Shown here piece by piece: positions 16,484-24,636 of a stretch of DNA of 64,000 nt. Both the position numbers and the translations under genes were made by a program. The stretch spans positions 1,984,001 to 2,048,000 of the forward strand of contig NZ_AP018164.1 of the NCBI RefSeq assembly GCF_002356315.1, written 5' to 3'. The notes below the pieces were generated by a model, which did not search any database, was not told the origin of the DNA, and saw only the letters and a list, made by a program, of their open reading frames with translations. Within the stretch, counting starts at the first letter, position 1, and each line of letters opens with the position of its first letter. This stretch comes from Mycobacterium shigaense (GTDB lineage: Bacteria > Actinomycetota > Actinomycetes > Mycobacteriales > Mycobacteriaceae).

Positions 16484-17557
16484 ATGGCGAACGCACCGGG
16501 CGACGCGATCGGTGGCCGCGGCCGTGCGACTGTGGCGATCGGTGTTCTGTTCACCGTCGCCGTGTTCGTGGTGGGCTTGCTGTGGGCCAAATGGGCGCCC
16601 TACCTCGCCAAAGCTCTGAAAGCCCAGCGCACCCGCCACTGGTCGGGGTCGAGCATCCTCGGCGTTGGCGGGGTGCACCCTGGGGATGGTCCGACCTGGC
16701 ATGCGGCCACGACGTTTTTTACGACGTACCTCTCGTCGATCTGGCCGGCGCTGCTGGTGGCCCTGCTGATCAGCGCCTCGGTTCAGGCGCTGGTGCCGAG
16801 GTCGTGGCTGCCGCGTGTGCTGAACCGCCGCCACCTGATTTCGAGCGCACTGGCCGGCGGTGCCGCCGGCATGCCGTCGATGATGTGCACCTGCTGTGCC
16901 GCGCCGGTGGCTGTCACGTTGCGGCGCAACGGCGTCAGCCCCGCGGCGGCCGTTGCCTACTGGCTCGGCAATCCGTTACTCAACCCCGCCGTCCTGGTTT
17001 TCCTGTTCTTCGTCGCACCATGGCAGTGGACGGTGACGCGGCTGGTGGTCGGTGTCGCCACCGTGATCTGCGTCGCGGTATCGGTGGGACTGGTCACCGG
17101 CGGGCGGCGGGCGGCAGCGGCCACGTCCGAGTCGGTCGGTCCGCCGATCGAGGAAACGGCCGGCGCGGCTAGCGGATTCGTGCGGGCGTTGCTCGGCCTG
17201 TGCCTGATTCTCTTGCCGGAATACGCAATCATGGTGTTCGTGGTCGGCGCGTTGCGCGGCTGGCTCATCACGTGGACTCAGCCCGCCCACCACGGGCTGC
17301 TGATCGTCGTGCTCGCGGCGATCGTCGGCACGCTGCTCGTCATCCCAACGGCCGGGGAGATACCGATCCTGCAGGGCCTGGCCCTTCTCGGTGTCTCCTC
17401 GGGAACCCTTGGGGCGCTGCTGATCACACTTCCGGTCATCAGCGTCCCGGGTATTGCGATGGTCACCCGCACCTTCGGCTGGAAGGCGACGGCGACGGCG
17501 GCGGCGGTGGTGGTCGCGGGAGGGTTGCTCGGCGCCACGGCCCTGAACGTGCTCTGA
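16484..17557 (+). CDS. ArsP/UPF0718-family permease with CTCC motif
   Basis: A 357-residue membrane protein with eight or more hydrophobic segments in two halves. Between the first pair lies the SALAGGAAGMPSMMCTCCAAPV segment with Cys135, Cys137 and Cys138; ArsP-type exporters of trivalent organoarsenicals depend on such a Cys pair. The second half repeats the pattern as VIPTAGEIPILQG. A metal(loid) or thiol-reactive export role is inferred. No ArsR or arsenate reductase gene lies nearby, so arsenic itself is not supported by context. Convergent with the deacetylase gene, nine bases apart. Confidence 0.82.
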   Translation: MANAPGDAIGGRGRATVAIGVLFTVAVFVVGLLWAKWAPYLAKALKAQRTRHWSGSSILGVGGVHPGDGPTWHAATTFFTTYLSSIWPALLVALLISASVQALVPRSWLPRVLNRRHLISSALAGGAAGMPSMMCTCCAAPVAVTLRRNGVSPAAAVAYWLGNPLLNPAVLVFLFFVAPWQWTVTRLVVGVATVICVAVSVGLVTGGRRAAAATSESVGPPIEETAGAASGFVRALLGLCLILLPEYAIMVFVVGALRGWLITWTQPAHHGLLIVVLAAIVGTLLVIPTAGEIPILQGLALLGVSSGTLGALLITLPVISVPGIAMVTRTFGWKATATAAAVVVAGGLLGATALNVL

Positions 17558-17566
17558 GCGCCCGGC

Positions 17567-18385
17567 TTAATGTCTCGAAACCGGATGCGAACCTCCGGGT
17601 TTGAGCAACACGTCGTTGAGCGTGACGGTGCGCAGTCGGCGTGCCCGGATGATTTCGACCAGCTGCCCGTACACGTGGGTGACGGGCGCGTGGTTGAGGT
17701 GGCCGATCACGATGTTCTGCGGCAGGAAGAACTGGTAGGCCATTCTGACGATCTGGTCCTCGGGCAGCAGGGCGGAGTCGCGCAGATCGCCGCTCCACAG
17801 GGTGGGCACCCGGTAGCCCAGATCCGCGGCGACCGCGTCGACGGCCGCATTGTGGTGGCCGTACGGCGGCCGGAAATAGGGCGTGGCGTCCACGCCGTAG
17901 GTGTTGCGCAGGAACACGTCGGTGCTCTTTAGTTCCTCGGCGATTTGCTTGGGCGACAGCCTGGTGAGGTCCGGGTGCGTCCAGGTGTGGTTGGCCAGCT
18001 GGATCTGACCGGACTCGACCAACGGCCGAAGGGCAGCGATGTTCTCGGTCCAGGAGCGGTAGCCCCCGGTGACGAAGTAGGTGAGCCGCACCCCGGTGTC
18101 CTTCGCGAATTGCGTATACAGCCGCACCACCTCGCTATCGACACCGTCGTCGACCGTCCATGCCAACAGATCGCCCTCGCCGGGCAGCGTCTTGAGTACC
18201 GTGCCAGGCAGCGCCACCCGCGAGCCCGGGTCAGGCAGCGGCATCACCTTCGGCGGCGCGGGAACGATTGGGCCGGGCGCGGATCCGAGGACATCGGCGC
18301 GTGCCGCGGCGCCACGGCGCCACGAGACTCCGGTGGCCGCCGCGGCCGCGGCGAGCAGGAAGCGCCGCCGGTCCATTGCGGTCAC
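17567..18385 (-). CDS. Tat-exported polysaccharide deacetylase (NodB family)
   Basis: A 272-residue protein opening with a twin-arginine signal (D-R-R-R-F-L-L then an Ala-rich core, residues 5-20). The NodB domain follows. The catalytic DD is in WTVDDGVD (D79-D80), the metal His pair in NHTWTHPD (H133, H137), and motif 3 is FRPPYGHHN. GHLNHAP completes the site. It would remove acetyl groups from peptidoglycan or another wall sugar outside the membrane, with Zn. GAGGAG lies seven bases before the GTG at 18385; the ATG at 18376 is too far from it. Confidence 0.88.
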   Translation of the reverse strand: MTAMDRRRFLLAAAAAATGVSWRRGAAARADVLGSAPGPIVPAPPKVMPLPDPGSRVALPGTVLKTLPGEGDLLAWTVDDGVDSEVVRLYTQFAKDTGVRLTYFVTGGYRSWTENIAALRPLVESGQIQLANHTWTHPDLTRLSPKQIAEELKSTDVFLRNTYGVDATPYFRPPYGHHNAAVDAVAADLGYRVPTLWSGDLRDSALLPEDQIVRMAYQFFLPQNIVIGHLNHAPVTHVYGQLVEIIRARRLRTVTLNDVLLKPGGSHPVSRH

Positions 18386-18420
18386 GTGTGCACTCCTCAG
18401 CCCGCGGCGCCAATCACCGC

Positions 18421-18459
18421 GACCCAGAACAACGACCCAGAACAACGACCCAGAACAAC
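18421..18459. repeat. Triple perfect 13-bp tandem repeat
   Basis: Three identical copies of GACCCAGAACAAC lie head to tail at 18421-18433, 18434-18446 and 18447-18459. A GGGTC half-inverted copy follows at 18463. The array sits 36-74 bp upstream of the deacetylase start, where its promoter should be, so copy number could alter spacing or binding. Perfect identity suggests recent slippage. Confidence 0.9.
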
Positions 18460-18647
18460 ATTGGGTCGGATACCGCTAAAGGCTAAGTTTGCCCTCGCCG
18501 CAATCCCGTTGCCTCGCCGTCAGTGTCGCGAACGGATACCGATCTGTGACCTCCCGCGGCGAGTCGGGACCGCCTGAGCACCGGTTTGGACAGCGCCTGC
18601 AAGGATCGCTCGGAGCGACAGATGGTATCCGCCATCGGACGTCACGA

Positions 18648-18799
18648 ATGGCTGGACCGGCCCCGCCGGAGGTGAAGATCACCGACGCGGAGCTCGAGGA
18701 GCTGGGGGCGCGATGGCCGCGCGGATCGAGCAATACCGCGGCTCGGCGTTGCACAAGATACGCACCAAGGGGCGGGCGGCGCTGGTGCGCGCGCTCTGA
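18648..18799 (+). pseudogene. Frameshifted small helical protein gene
   Basis: From ATG 18648 a frame reads MAGPAPPEVKITDAELEELGAR. At 18712-18713 the coherent reading moves to another frame as MAARIEQYRGSALHKIRTKG...LVRAL, stopping at 18799. Adding one base at the junction gives a continuous ~50-residue helical protein, so a 1-nt deletion is likely. No RBS is clear. The surrounding 18464-18812 region is otherwise empty. No family is recognised. It lies convergent with the EthR-like gene. Confidence 0.35.
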
Positions 18800-18812
18800 C
18801 GCGGTTTCCGGA

Positions 18813-19520
18813 TCAACCTCGAGCGACAAAGCGGGCTTGCTGCACCAGGTTTCGGGTGTCGGCCGCGGCCTGACCATCCTCGTAGATGCTGGCCAGCCAG
18901 ATGTGGACCAGCGTGTCGATCACGCGGTCCTCGGGAATGGCCGGCTGCTCGGACGTGAACGTAGCGGCCATCACCCGCTCGCTCAACATGTTCAGCGCTA
19001 CCGAAAGATCCTCGGCTGGAACGGTATTGGGTGCGGATCCGCGTTCGCGCTCCGTCTTGATCGCCAGCGTGGTGAACGAGATCCATTTCTGCATCAGCGT
19101 CGACCACAACTGGCGGACCTCGGGATTGGTGGCCTTGGCCGCCGCGCCGGCCACCGCGACCGCCCGATGCGAACCCGACACCTCGAAGAACGCCTCGACG
19201 CGGGCGCGCCACAGCGCCGCCGGATCGCCGGACAATTTGCCGCGCAGCGCCTTGAGCGCGGTGTGCGCCTTGGTGTTCATCTGGTCCAGCAGGGACAGCA
19301 GCACCGCGTTCTTGGACTGGAAGTAGAAGTAAAAAGTGGGGCGGGAGATACCCGCCCCTTTTGCCAAATCGTCCACCGAAAAATCGGCCAGTGGCCGCTC
19401 CTGCAACAGTCGCTCGGCGGTGGCCAGGATCGCCTGCTCGCGGTCGTCGCCGGAATGGTGCGACGAACGGCGGCCGCGGGAGGCCTGCAGGTAGCCGCGT
19501 TGCTCCGGGCGGTCGGACAC
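18813..19520 (-). CDS. EthR-like TetR-family repressor
   Basis: A 235-residue regulator strongly similar to EthR (Rv3855). The shared track is SGDDREQAILATAERLL, ADFSVDDLAKGAGISRPTFYFYF (helix-turn-helix), LWSTLMQKWI, and DTLVHIWLASIY at the C-terminus. EthR represses the monooxygenase gene ethA, but no FMO gene adjoins this copy, so it is an EthR-like paralogue with an unknown target. GTG 19520 is chosen because a TACAGT -10 lies seven bases before it, giving a leaderless message. The upstream region carries a phased TGTCGA cluster. Confidence 0.87.
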   Translation of the reverse strand: MSDRPEQRGYLQASRGRRSSHHSGDDREQAILATAERLLQERPLADFSVDDLAKGAGISRPTFYFYFQSKNAVLLSLLDQMNTKAHTALKALRGKLSGDPAALWRARVEAFFEVSGSHRAVAVAGAAAKATNPEVRQLWSTLMQKWISFTTLAIKTERERGSAPNTVPAEDLSVALNMLSERVMAATFTSEQPAIPEDRVIDTLVHIWLASIYEDGQAAADTRNLVQQARFVARG

Positions 19521-19583
19521 GCCACATACTGTATGGGCACGTCGACATATGCCAGGCAAATTGTTGATTAAGACCAACGATAA

Positions 19584-19653
19584 TGTCGATTAAGTTCGAC
19601 GATCTGTCGAGAATTCTCGACAACTTTGTCGACCCAGCCGACAGTTGTGTCGA
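19584..19653. promoter_or_regulatory. Phased TGTCGA cluster upstream of EthR-like gene
   Basis: TGTCGA occurs at 19584, 19605, 19627 and 19648, at steps of 21, 22 and 21 bp, i.e. two DNA turns. An 18-bp perfect palindrome, TGTCGAGAATTCTCGACA, spans 19605-19622, and a GTCGA-N6-TCGAC pair spans 19585-19600. EthR is known to bind its operator cooperatively as several dimers, so an extended, same-face array suits an EthR-like protein. The site is in the 144-bp gap upstream of that gene. Confidence 0.7.
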
Positions 19654-19664
19654 ATACGCGATGT

Positions 19665-19913
19665 CTAGCGGGCGCTGCGGGAACCAGCTTTGGTGCCTTG
19701 AGAAACGGCCGTGGCACCCCGGGCCGCCATTATGCGGTCCAGGACCATATTGCACAGATCGCCGTCGTCGCATCTCCGGCGCCGCAGGAACGCGTGCAAC
19801 CGTCGATCCAGCGGCCAGTCGGCATAAATCGGCCCGGAATAGGGCGAATGCAGGAAGTCTCGCGCCAAAATATCTACGTCAGCATCGATGAATAACGGTG
19901 GGCCATCCCCCAT
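19665..19913 (-). CDS. Small conserved hypothetical protein
   Basis: An 82-residue soluble protein starting MGDGPPLFIDADVDILARDF and containing SPYSGPIYADWPLDRRLHAFLRRR. AAAGGAG lies 11 bases upstream of the ATG at 19913; a GTG at 19943 in the same frame is upstream of that RBS. I recall similar short mycobacterial hypotheticals with a YSGPIYxxWPLDRRL core, without known role. It lies upstream of the EthR-like gene on the same strand, separated by the TGTCGA cluster. Confidence 0.65.
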   Translation of the reverse strand: MGDGPPLFIDADVDILARDFLHSPYSGPIYADWPLDRRLHAFLRRRRCDDGDLCNMVLDRIMAARGATAVSQGTKAGSRSAR

Positions 19914-20086
19914 AAGCCGTCCTGCTCCTTTGTGTTCGGCCACAATCCGCCGCTGTCAAGGTACGTCAGAACCGGCGCTTGTTTTGTCACGCGAGCATTG
20001 CGGATAGGGCCCAAGTCGGCAGCGTCGGACGCCGGCCGGGTTTGCGGCAGCGGCGCCCTTGGTTATTACCAATATTAATTGTGTAA

Positions 20087-20799
20087 ACTCTGTGGATCGC
20101 TGCGGCAACGGAAAGCCCTGATGCAAAAGGGGATGAGCACATCGTCGAGTCGGGCGGGGAATCCGCGGGTCGCCGCCGCGAGGTGCTGCGGGTCCTGCGC
20201 GGGTCGGTCGATCCGATGACCATCGCCGCGATCGCCGGGGTGCTGGGGGTGCATCCCAACACTGTGCGCTTCCATCTCGACCGCCTGGTCGGCGACGGTC
20301 GGGTAGAGCGGGTTGCGCCCGGCCGCAGGGTCCCGGGGCGCCCGCCGCTGCTGTTCCGGGCGGTCCGCCGGATGGACCGCGGCGGGTCCCGGCGCTACCA
20401 GTTGCTCGCCGAAATTCTCGTGGCGGCGGTCGGCGCCACGAAGGATCCGCGCGCCACGGCGGTGGCCGCGGGGCGGGCCTGGGGGCGAACGCTGGATCCG
20501 CACCCGAAAGCCGCCACCAGCCCCGACAGAGCGATCGGCCGCCTGGTCGAGGTGCTCGACAGCTCGGCTTTGCCCCCGAGCGGCGGTCTTACGACGGCGA
20601 GCAACAGGTGGGGCTGCGCCATTGCCCGTTTCTCGAACTGGCCGAACACCGCAGCAGCGTCGTCTGTCCCATCCACCTCGGGCTGATGCAGGGTGCGCTG
20701 GAGACGTGGCAGGCCCCGATCGCCGTCGAACGCCTCGACGCGTTCGTCGAACCGGATCTGTGTTTGACGCATCTCAAGCTGGAAGGAGTAGGGAACTGA
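20087..20799 (+). pseudogene. Frameshifted HTH regulator with SufR-like Cys pattern
   Basis: An open frame from 20087 encodes RRREVLRVLRG, then the winged helix-turn-helix MTIAAIAGVLGVHPNTVRFHLDRL. At about 20564, after RLVEVLDS, the coherent reading jumps to a second frame: LGFAPERRSYDGEQQVGLRHCPFLELAEHRS, VVCPIHLGL, LCLTHLKLEG. One missing base explains this. The C-terminal C-x14-C-x2-H...C spacing is that of SufR-like Fe-S-sensing regulators. No ATG or GTG lies before the first helix (GTG 20183 would cut it), so the start is also in doubt. TTGGT-N4-ACCAA at 20059-20072 may be its operator. Confidence 0.6.
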
Positions 20800-21221
20800 G
20801 TACCGCATCGGCGATCGCCGTCGCTGTCACCTTCGTTTGGCTCGGCATGGTGTTGGCCATCTCGTTCCTGGAAGCCCCGCTGAAATTTCGCGCGCCCAAC
20901 GTGACGCTGCAGATCGGGCTGGGCATCGGGCGGCTGGTGTTCCGCGCGCTGAACACGGTAGAGGTCGTTTTCGCTCTCGTCCTGCTGGCGATCGTAGTGG
21001 CCGGCCCGACGCCCGCGCGCAGCGCGGTGGCGTTCGCGGTCGCGTTCGCCGCGTTGGCATTTCAGCTGATCGTCGTCCGCCCGCGGCTGACCCGCCGTTC
21101 GGACATGGTGCTCGCCGGAACGGAGGGACCCCGCTCCCGGGCGCACTACGCCTACATCGGCCTGGAGGTGGTCAAGGTGGGCGCGTTGATCGCGGCGGGG
21201 ATACTGCAACTGACCGTCTGA
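20796..21221 (+). CDS. Small integral membrane protein
   Basis: About 141 residues with four hydrophobic helices: IAVAVTFVWLGMVLAISF, a central pair, and GLEVVKVGALIAAGIL near the end. Charged turns include RPRLTRRSDM. The apparent start is CTG at 20796, overlapping the regulator's TGA (CTGA) with GGAAGGAG seven bases upstream. This is the usual ATGA coupling with an unusual first codon. It follows the broken regulator gene and precedes a cupin gene by 42 bp. Function not recognised. Confidence 0.65.
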   Translation: MSTASAIAVAVTFVWLGMVLAISFLEAPLKFRAPNVTLQIGLGIGRLVFRALNTVEVVFALVLLAIVVAGPTPARSAVAFAVAFAALAFQLIVVRPRLTRRSDMVLAGTEGPRSRAHYAYIGLEVVKVGALIAAGILQLTV

Positions 21222-21263
21222 GACTCCCAACGGCCCACCTACACACCAAGGAGAGACTCACCA

Positions 21264-21611
21264 ATGGAATCGGTATCCCTGACCGGCCTGGCTGACGAAA
21301 AGCTCGCCGAGGCGCGCAAATCCCACAGCGGCCGCGCCGCGCACACGATTCACGGCGGCCACTCCCACGAATTGCGGCAGACCGTGTTGGCCCTGCTCGC
21401 CGGCCACGACCTGTCCGAACACGACAGCCCTGGCGAGGCGACGCTGCAGGTGCTGCGCGGCCACGTGCGCCTGACGACCGGCGGCGATTCCTGGGACGGC
21501 AAGACCGGCGATTACGTCGCGATTCCGGCGGAACGGCACGGCCTTGCGGCAGTTGAGGATTCGGTGATCATGCTGACGGTGTTGAAGAGCATTCCGTCGC
21601 AGAGTCACTGA
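21264..21611 (+). CDS. Cupin-domain protein
   Basis: A 115-residue single-domain cupin. The core is LLAGHDLSEHDSPGEATLQVLRGHVRLTTGG, then GDYVAIPAERHGLAAVEDSVIMLTV. His residues in SEHDSPGE and ERHGL could bind a metal. AAGGAG precedes the ATG. Its stop overlaps the start of the nitronate monooxygenase-like gene (ATGA), so the two are translated together. Such small cupins act as ligand sensors or small dioxygenases; the role here is unknown. Confidence 0.87.
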   Translation: MESVSLTGLADEKLAEARKSHSGRAAHTIHGGHSHELRQTVLALLAGHDLSEHDSPGEATLQVLRGHVRLTTGGDSWDGKTGDYVAIPAERHGLAAVEDSVIMLTVLKSIPSQSH

Positions 21612-22552
21612 TGTTGTCGACGCCCTGGTCGAAAAGCTTCGGCCTGGCGGTACCCATCCTCAACGCGCCGATGGGCGGGGTGGCTGGCGGCCGGTTGGCC
21701 GCGGCCGTCACCGCCGCCGGCGGCCTGGGCATGGTCGGCATGGGCAGTGTGGCCACCCGGGAACTGCTGCAGATCCAGTTGCAACAGGTCTGCGGCAGCT
21801 TCGGAATCGGCCTGGTGGACTGGGTGATGCGTAACGAGGCGGGGCTGCTGCAGGACGCCCTGGCCGCGCGGCCCGCCCTGCTGTCGGTGAGCTTCGGCAC
21901 CGACTTCTCCTGGGTCGGCAAGGCTCATGATGCCGGAATCCCCACTGTCACACAGGTTTACGACGGGCCAGGAGCCCAGCGGGCCGTCGACGCGGGCGTC
22001 GACATCCTGGTCGCGCGCGGGTCCGAGGGCGGCGGTCACGGAGATGCCAGTCTGGGCACGCTGCCCGTGCTCGACGCCGTGCTGGACGTCGTGTCGGTGC
22101 CGGTGCTAGCCGGCGGCGGCGTGGCCTCGGCGCGCAGCCTGGCCGCCGTGCTGGCCGCCGGCGCCAGCGGCGCGTGGGTGGGCACCCGGTTGGCGGCCTG
22201 CCCGGAGGCGCTAACCGGCGACGGCAGCCGCCAGGCCCTGATCGCGGCGCGGTCCACCGACACCGTCGTCACACGGGTCTTCGACGTCGCCAATGGCCTG
22301 CCCTGGCCGGCCCGGTTTCCGGCGCGGGTGCTGGCCAACGAGTTCGTCGCGCGGTGGTCGGGCAACGAGGAGACGCTGGGTCCGTCGGCCTGCGACGAGC
22401 TCGCGGCGTCGATCGCCGCCGACGATCGCAGCATCGCCCCGGTCGACGCCGGGCAGGGCGTCGGCATGATCCACGACGACGCGTCGGTGGGCGAGGTCAT
22501 CGAGCAGATGTGCGCGGGCGCCGAACGGCTGCTGCGCGGCTGGGGCTCCTAA
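21611..22552 (+). CDS. Nitronate monooxygenase-like flavoprotein
   Basis: A 313-residue TIM-barrel FMN oxidoreductase of the 2-nitropropane dioxygenase/nitronate monooxygenase family. It begins with FGLAVPILNAPMGGVAGGRLAAAVTAAGGLGMVG and has VARGSEGGGHGD (the catalytic His loop), PVLAGGGVASA (phosphate site) and GAWVGTRL. Such enzymes oxidise nitronates, for example detoxifying propionate-3-nitronate. It overlaps the cupin gene upstream and converges on a DUF1990 gene 9 bp downstream. Substrate not certain. Confidence 0.9.
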   Translation: MLSTPWSKSFGLAVPILNAPMGGVAGGRLAAAVTAAGGLGMVGMGSVATRELLQIQLQQVCGSFGIGLVDWVMRNEAGLLQDALAARPALLSVSFGTDFSWVGKAHDAGIPTVTQVYDGPGAQRAVDAGVDILVARGSEGGGHGDASLGTLPVLDAVLDVVSVPVLAGGGVASARSLAAVLAAGASGAWVGTRLAACPEALTGDGSRQALIAARSTDTVVTRVFDVANGLPWPARFPARVLANEFVARWSGNEETLGPSACDELAASIAADDRSIAPVDAGQGVGMIHDDASVGEVIEQMCAGAERLLRGWGS

Positions 22553-22561
22553 CCCGGCGGC

Positions 22562-23065
22562 CTACACCGCGCGCAGATAGCGCTGGGCGATGAGGCGCTG
22601 CGTCACCCGCACTACCGGGCCGCCGGCCTTGCTCCACCACGTCGCGGGCCGCGAGAACGACGACACCTCCGCGAACACCGTGTCGGTGGCGGGGTCGTGC
22701 CGGACCACGAAGCGTTCCTCGCCGGACTCCGGGTGGCCGGGCAGCGTGCCGTACCCGAACCCGCGGATGTCGGGTTCCTCGATGACGTAGACCACCCGAC
22801 AGGGTGCCCGTAGGACGCCCATCATGGTCACGACCACGATCGCGTCGAGCACGACGGTCGGAGAGCTGGTCTGCACCCGCAAGCCGGCGCCGGTTTGCAT
22901 GCCCCAGTGCGCGACGGCGTTGGCCGCCCGCTCGAAACGCGTTCGGCCCGTACCGATCTGGCGGGAGACGGCGAGGTGGCCGTATCCGGCGGGCCGGTCA
23001 GCGGACGCGGTCGCCCCCACCTCCGAGTACGTCAGCGGGAGCTCTTCGAGCGCTGCCAGGTCCAT
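22562..23065 (-). CDS. DUF1990 family protein
   Basis: A 167-residue protein with the DUF1990 pattern: LPLTYSEVGATA at the start, HWGMQTGAGLRV, GFGYGTLPGHPESGEERF, and the terminal RVTQRLIAQRYLRAV. Start 23065 (ATG, MDLAALEE) matches the family's N-terminus; a longer frame to 23149 would overlap the divergent gene's start. No signal or membrane segment. Function of the family is unknown, although the fold is thought to bind small hydrophobic ligands. Confidence 0.85.
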   Translation of the reverse strand: MDLAALEELPLTYSEVGATASADRPAGYGHLAVSRQIGTGRTRFERAANAVAHWGMQTGAGLRVQTSSPTVVLDAIVVVTMMGVLRAPCRVVYVIEEPDIRGFGYGTLPGHPESGEERFVVRHDPATDTVFAEVSSFSRPATWWSKAGGPVVRVTQRLIAQRYLRAV

Positions 23066-23109
23066 CAGCCCAGCTTGCCACGCCGGGAATAGCGGACGGG
23101 TGGGCGGCG

Positions 23110-23122
23110 TAGGTTGGTATCG
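23110..23122 (+). promoter_or_regulatory. Leaderless promoter -10 for aldo-keto reductase gene
   Basis: TAGGTT (TANNNT type) lies at 23110-23115, six bases before the GTG at 23122. No RBS is seen. This spacing would place transcription start on the G of the start codon, the pattern of mycobacterial leaderless genes. Confidence 0.55.
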
Positions 23123-23988
23123 TGACCACTCAATCTGTTGCCCACGCATCCGGAACCTTCACGCTCGGCGGCGATCTGACCGTCAACCGACTCGGCTTCG
23201 GCGCCATGCGCCTGACCGGCAAGGGGGTATGGGGGCCGCCCGCCGACCGCGATGAGTGCGTCCGGGTGCTGCGCCGCGCCGCCGAACTCGGCGTCAACTT
23301 CATCGACACCGCGGACTCCTATGGGCCGTACATCTCGGAGGACATCATCCGCGAGGCGCTGTACCCCTACGACGGGCTGGTGATCGCGACCAAGGCGGGT
23401 CTGCTGCGCACCGGGCCGGACGTCTGGGTCCCGCTGGGCAATCCGAGCTACCTGCGCCAGGAGCTCGAGATGAGCCTGCGCCGGCTGGCCGTCGAGACCA
23501 TAGACCTGTTCCAGCTGCATCGCGTCGACCCGAACTTCCCGCTGGCCGACCAAGTGGGCGAGCTCCTGACGCTGAAGAACGAGGGCAAGATCCGTCACAT
23601 CGGACTGTCGGAGGTCAACGTCGACCAGCTCAACGAGGCCCAGCAGATCACCCAGATCGTGTCGGTGCAGAACATGTATAACCTGTCGTCGCGCGGCGCC
23701 GAGCCGCTGCTGGACGAGGCGGAGAAACAGGGCGTCGGGTTCATCCCGTGGTTCCCGCTGGCGGCTGGGCCGCTGGCGGCGCCCGACGGCCCGCTGCAAC
23801 GGATCGCGGCCGACCATCACACGACGCCGTCGCAGCTGGCGCTGGCCTGGCTGCTCAAGCGCTCGCCGGTGATACTGCCGATCCCCGGCACCTCGAAGGT
23901 TGCGCATCTCGAGGAAAACGTTGCCGCCGCCGAGATCACGCTCACCGACGACGAGTTCGAGACCCTGGCGGCTGCAGGCGCGCAGTAG
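23122..23988 (+). CDS. Aldo-keto reductase
   Basis: A 288-residue TIM-barrel NADPH oxidoreductase. Markers are LGFGAMRLTG, NFIDTADSYGPYISEDII (catalytic Asp and Tyr), IATKAG (catalytic Lys), LFQLHRVDP (catalytic His), HIGLSEV, and the cofactor loop PIPGTSKVAHLEENV. It would reduce aldehydes or ketones in the cytosol. GTG start with a likely leaderless message. Divergent from the DUF1990 gene and 24 bp before the thioesterase gene. Confidence 0.92.
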   Translation: MTTQSVAHASGTFTLGGDLTVNRLGFGAMRLTGKGVWGPPADRDECVRVLRRAAELGVNFIDTADSYGPYISEDIIREALYPYDGLVIATKAGLLRTGPDVWVPLGNPSYLRQELEMSLRRLAVETIDLFQLHRVDPNFPLADQVGELLTLKNEGKIRHIGLSEVNVDQLNEAQQITQIVSVQNMYNLSSRGAEPLLDEAEKQGVGFIPWFPLAAGPLAAPDGPLQRIAADHHTTPSQLALAWLLKRSPVILPIPGTSKVAHLEENVAAAEITLTDDEFETLAAAGAQ

Positions 23989-24000
23989 CACGCCGCTGGA

Positions 24001-24013
24001 TACGGTGTCGGGG
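24001..24013 (+). promoter_or_regulatory. Possible leaderless -10 for thioesterase gene
   Basis: TACGGT at 24001-24006 fits TANNNT and ends six bases before the GTG at 24013. No RBS lies in the 24-bp gap after the aldo-keto reductase stop, so an internal leaderless promoter is plausible. Confidence 0.4.
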
Positions 24014-24636
24014 TGACGAGCGAACAGGTCAGGCACCCCGGCGGGGGATTCAATCCACCCGTACCGACGACCAAGGGCGGGCCTGACTACGGCCGATTCA
24101 TCGATGCGGTGCGCAAGCTGCAGGATCACGCGCGCGCCGTCGACGCGCCCAACGGCATCATCACCGAGGCCGCGAACCTGCTGGAGAAGGTCTCGGCGCT
24201 GCTGACCCCGTTCGACGCCGACGAGTGGCATTCGCCGTCGGGGCGCCGGATGGACCTGCCCGTGCGCGGCAACATCCTGACGATCCCGCTGACGTCGCAC
24301 AAAACCGAGGACGGCCGGATCGCGGGCACGGCCCGCTTCGCCCGATTCCACCTGGGGCGCAACGGCGCCGTGCACGGCGGATCGCTGGGCATGCTGTTCG
24401 ACACCGTGCTCGGGCTGACGGCGTCGGTGCTCACCGGAAGCCCGCGGCAGCGCACCGCTTACCTGAAGATCGACTACCGCCACATCGTGCCGATCGAAAA
24501 AGAGTTGCAGTTCGATGCGGGAATCGACCGGGTGGACGGCCGCAAAATTTTCGTGTCCGGCACGTTGACCGACGGCGACACGCTGCTGACCGAAGCGGAT
24601 GCGTTGTTCGTGCGGCTGAAGCCGGACCAACCCTAG
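24013..24636 (+). CDS. PaaI/hotdog-fold thioesterase-like protein
   Basis: A 207-residue protein whose C-terminal ~110 residues form a hotdog domain. The active-site segment is [21 protein letters not shown] (helix start), followed by [19 protein letters not shown] and [25 protein letters not shown]. This is the PaaI-type acyl-CoA thioesterase arrangement, with His-Gly-Gly followed by an Asp in the helix. The N-terminal ~80 residues are helical and less conserved. It would hydrolyse an acyl-CoA. It precedes thrS by 107 bp. Confidence 0.85.
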   Translation: MTSEQVRHPGGGFNPPVPTTKGGPDYGRFIDAVRKLQDHARAVDAPNGIITEAANLLEKVSALLTPFDADEWHSPSGRRMDLPVRGNILTIPLTSHKTEDGRIAGTARFARFHLGRNGAVHGGSLGMLFDTVLGLTASVLTGSPRQRTAYLKIDYRHIVPIEKELQFDAGIDRVDGRKIFVSGTLTDGDTLLTEADALFVRLKPDQP

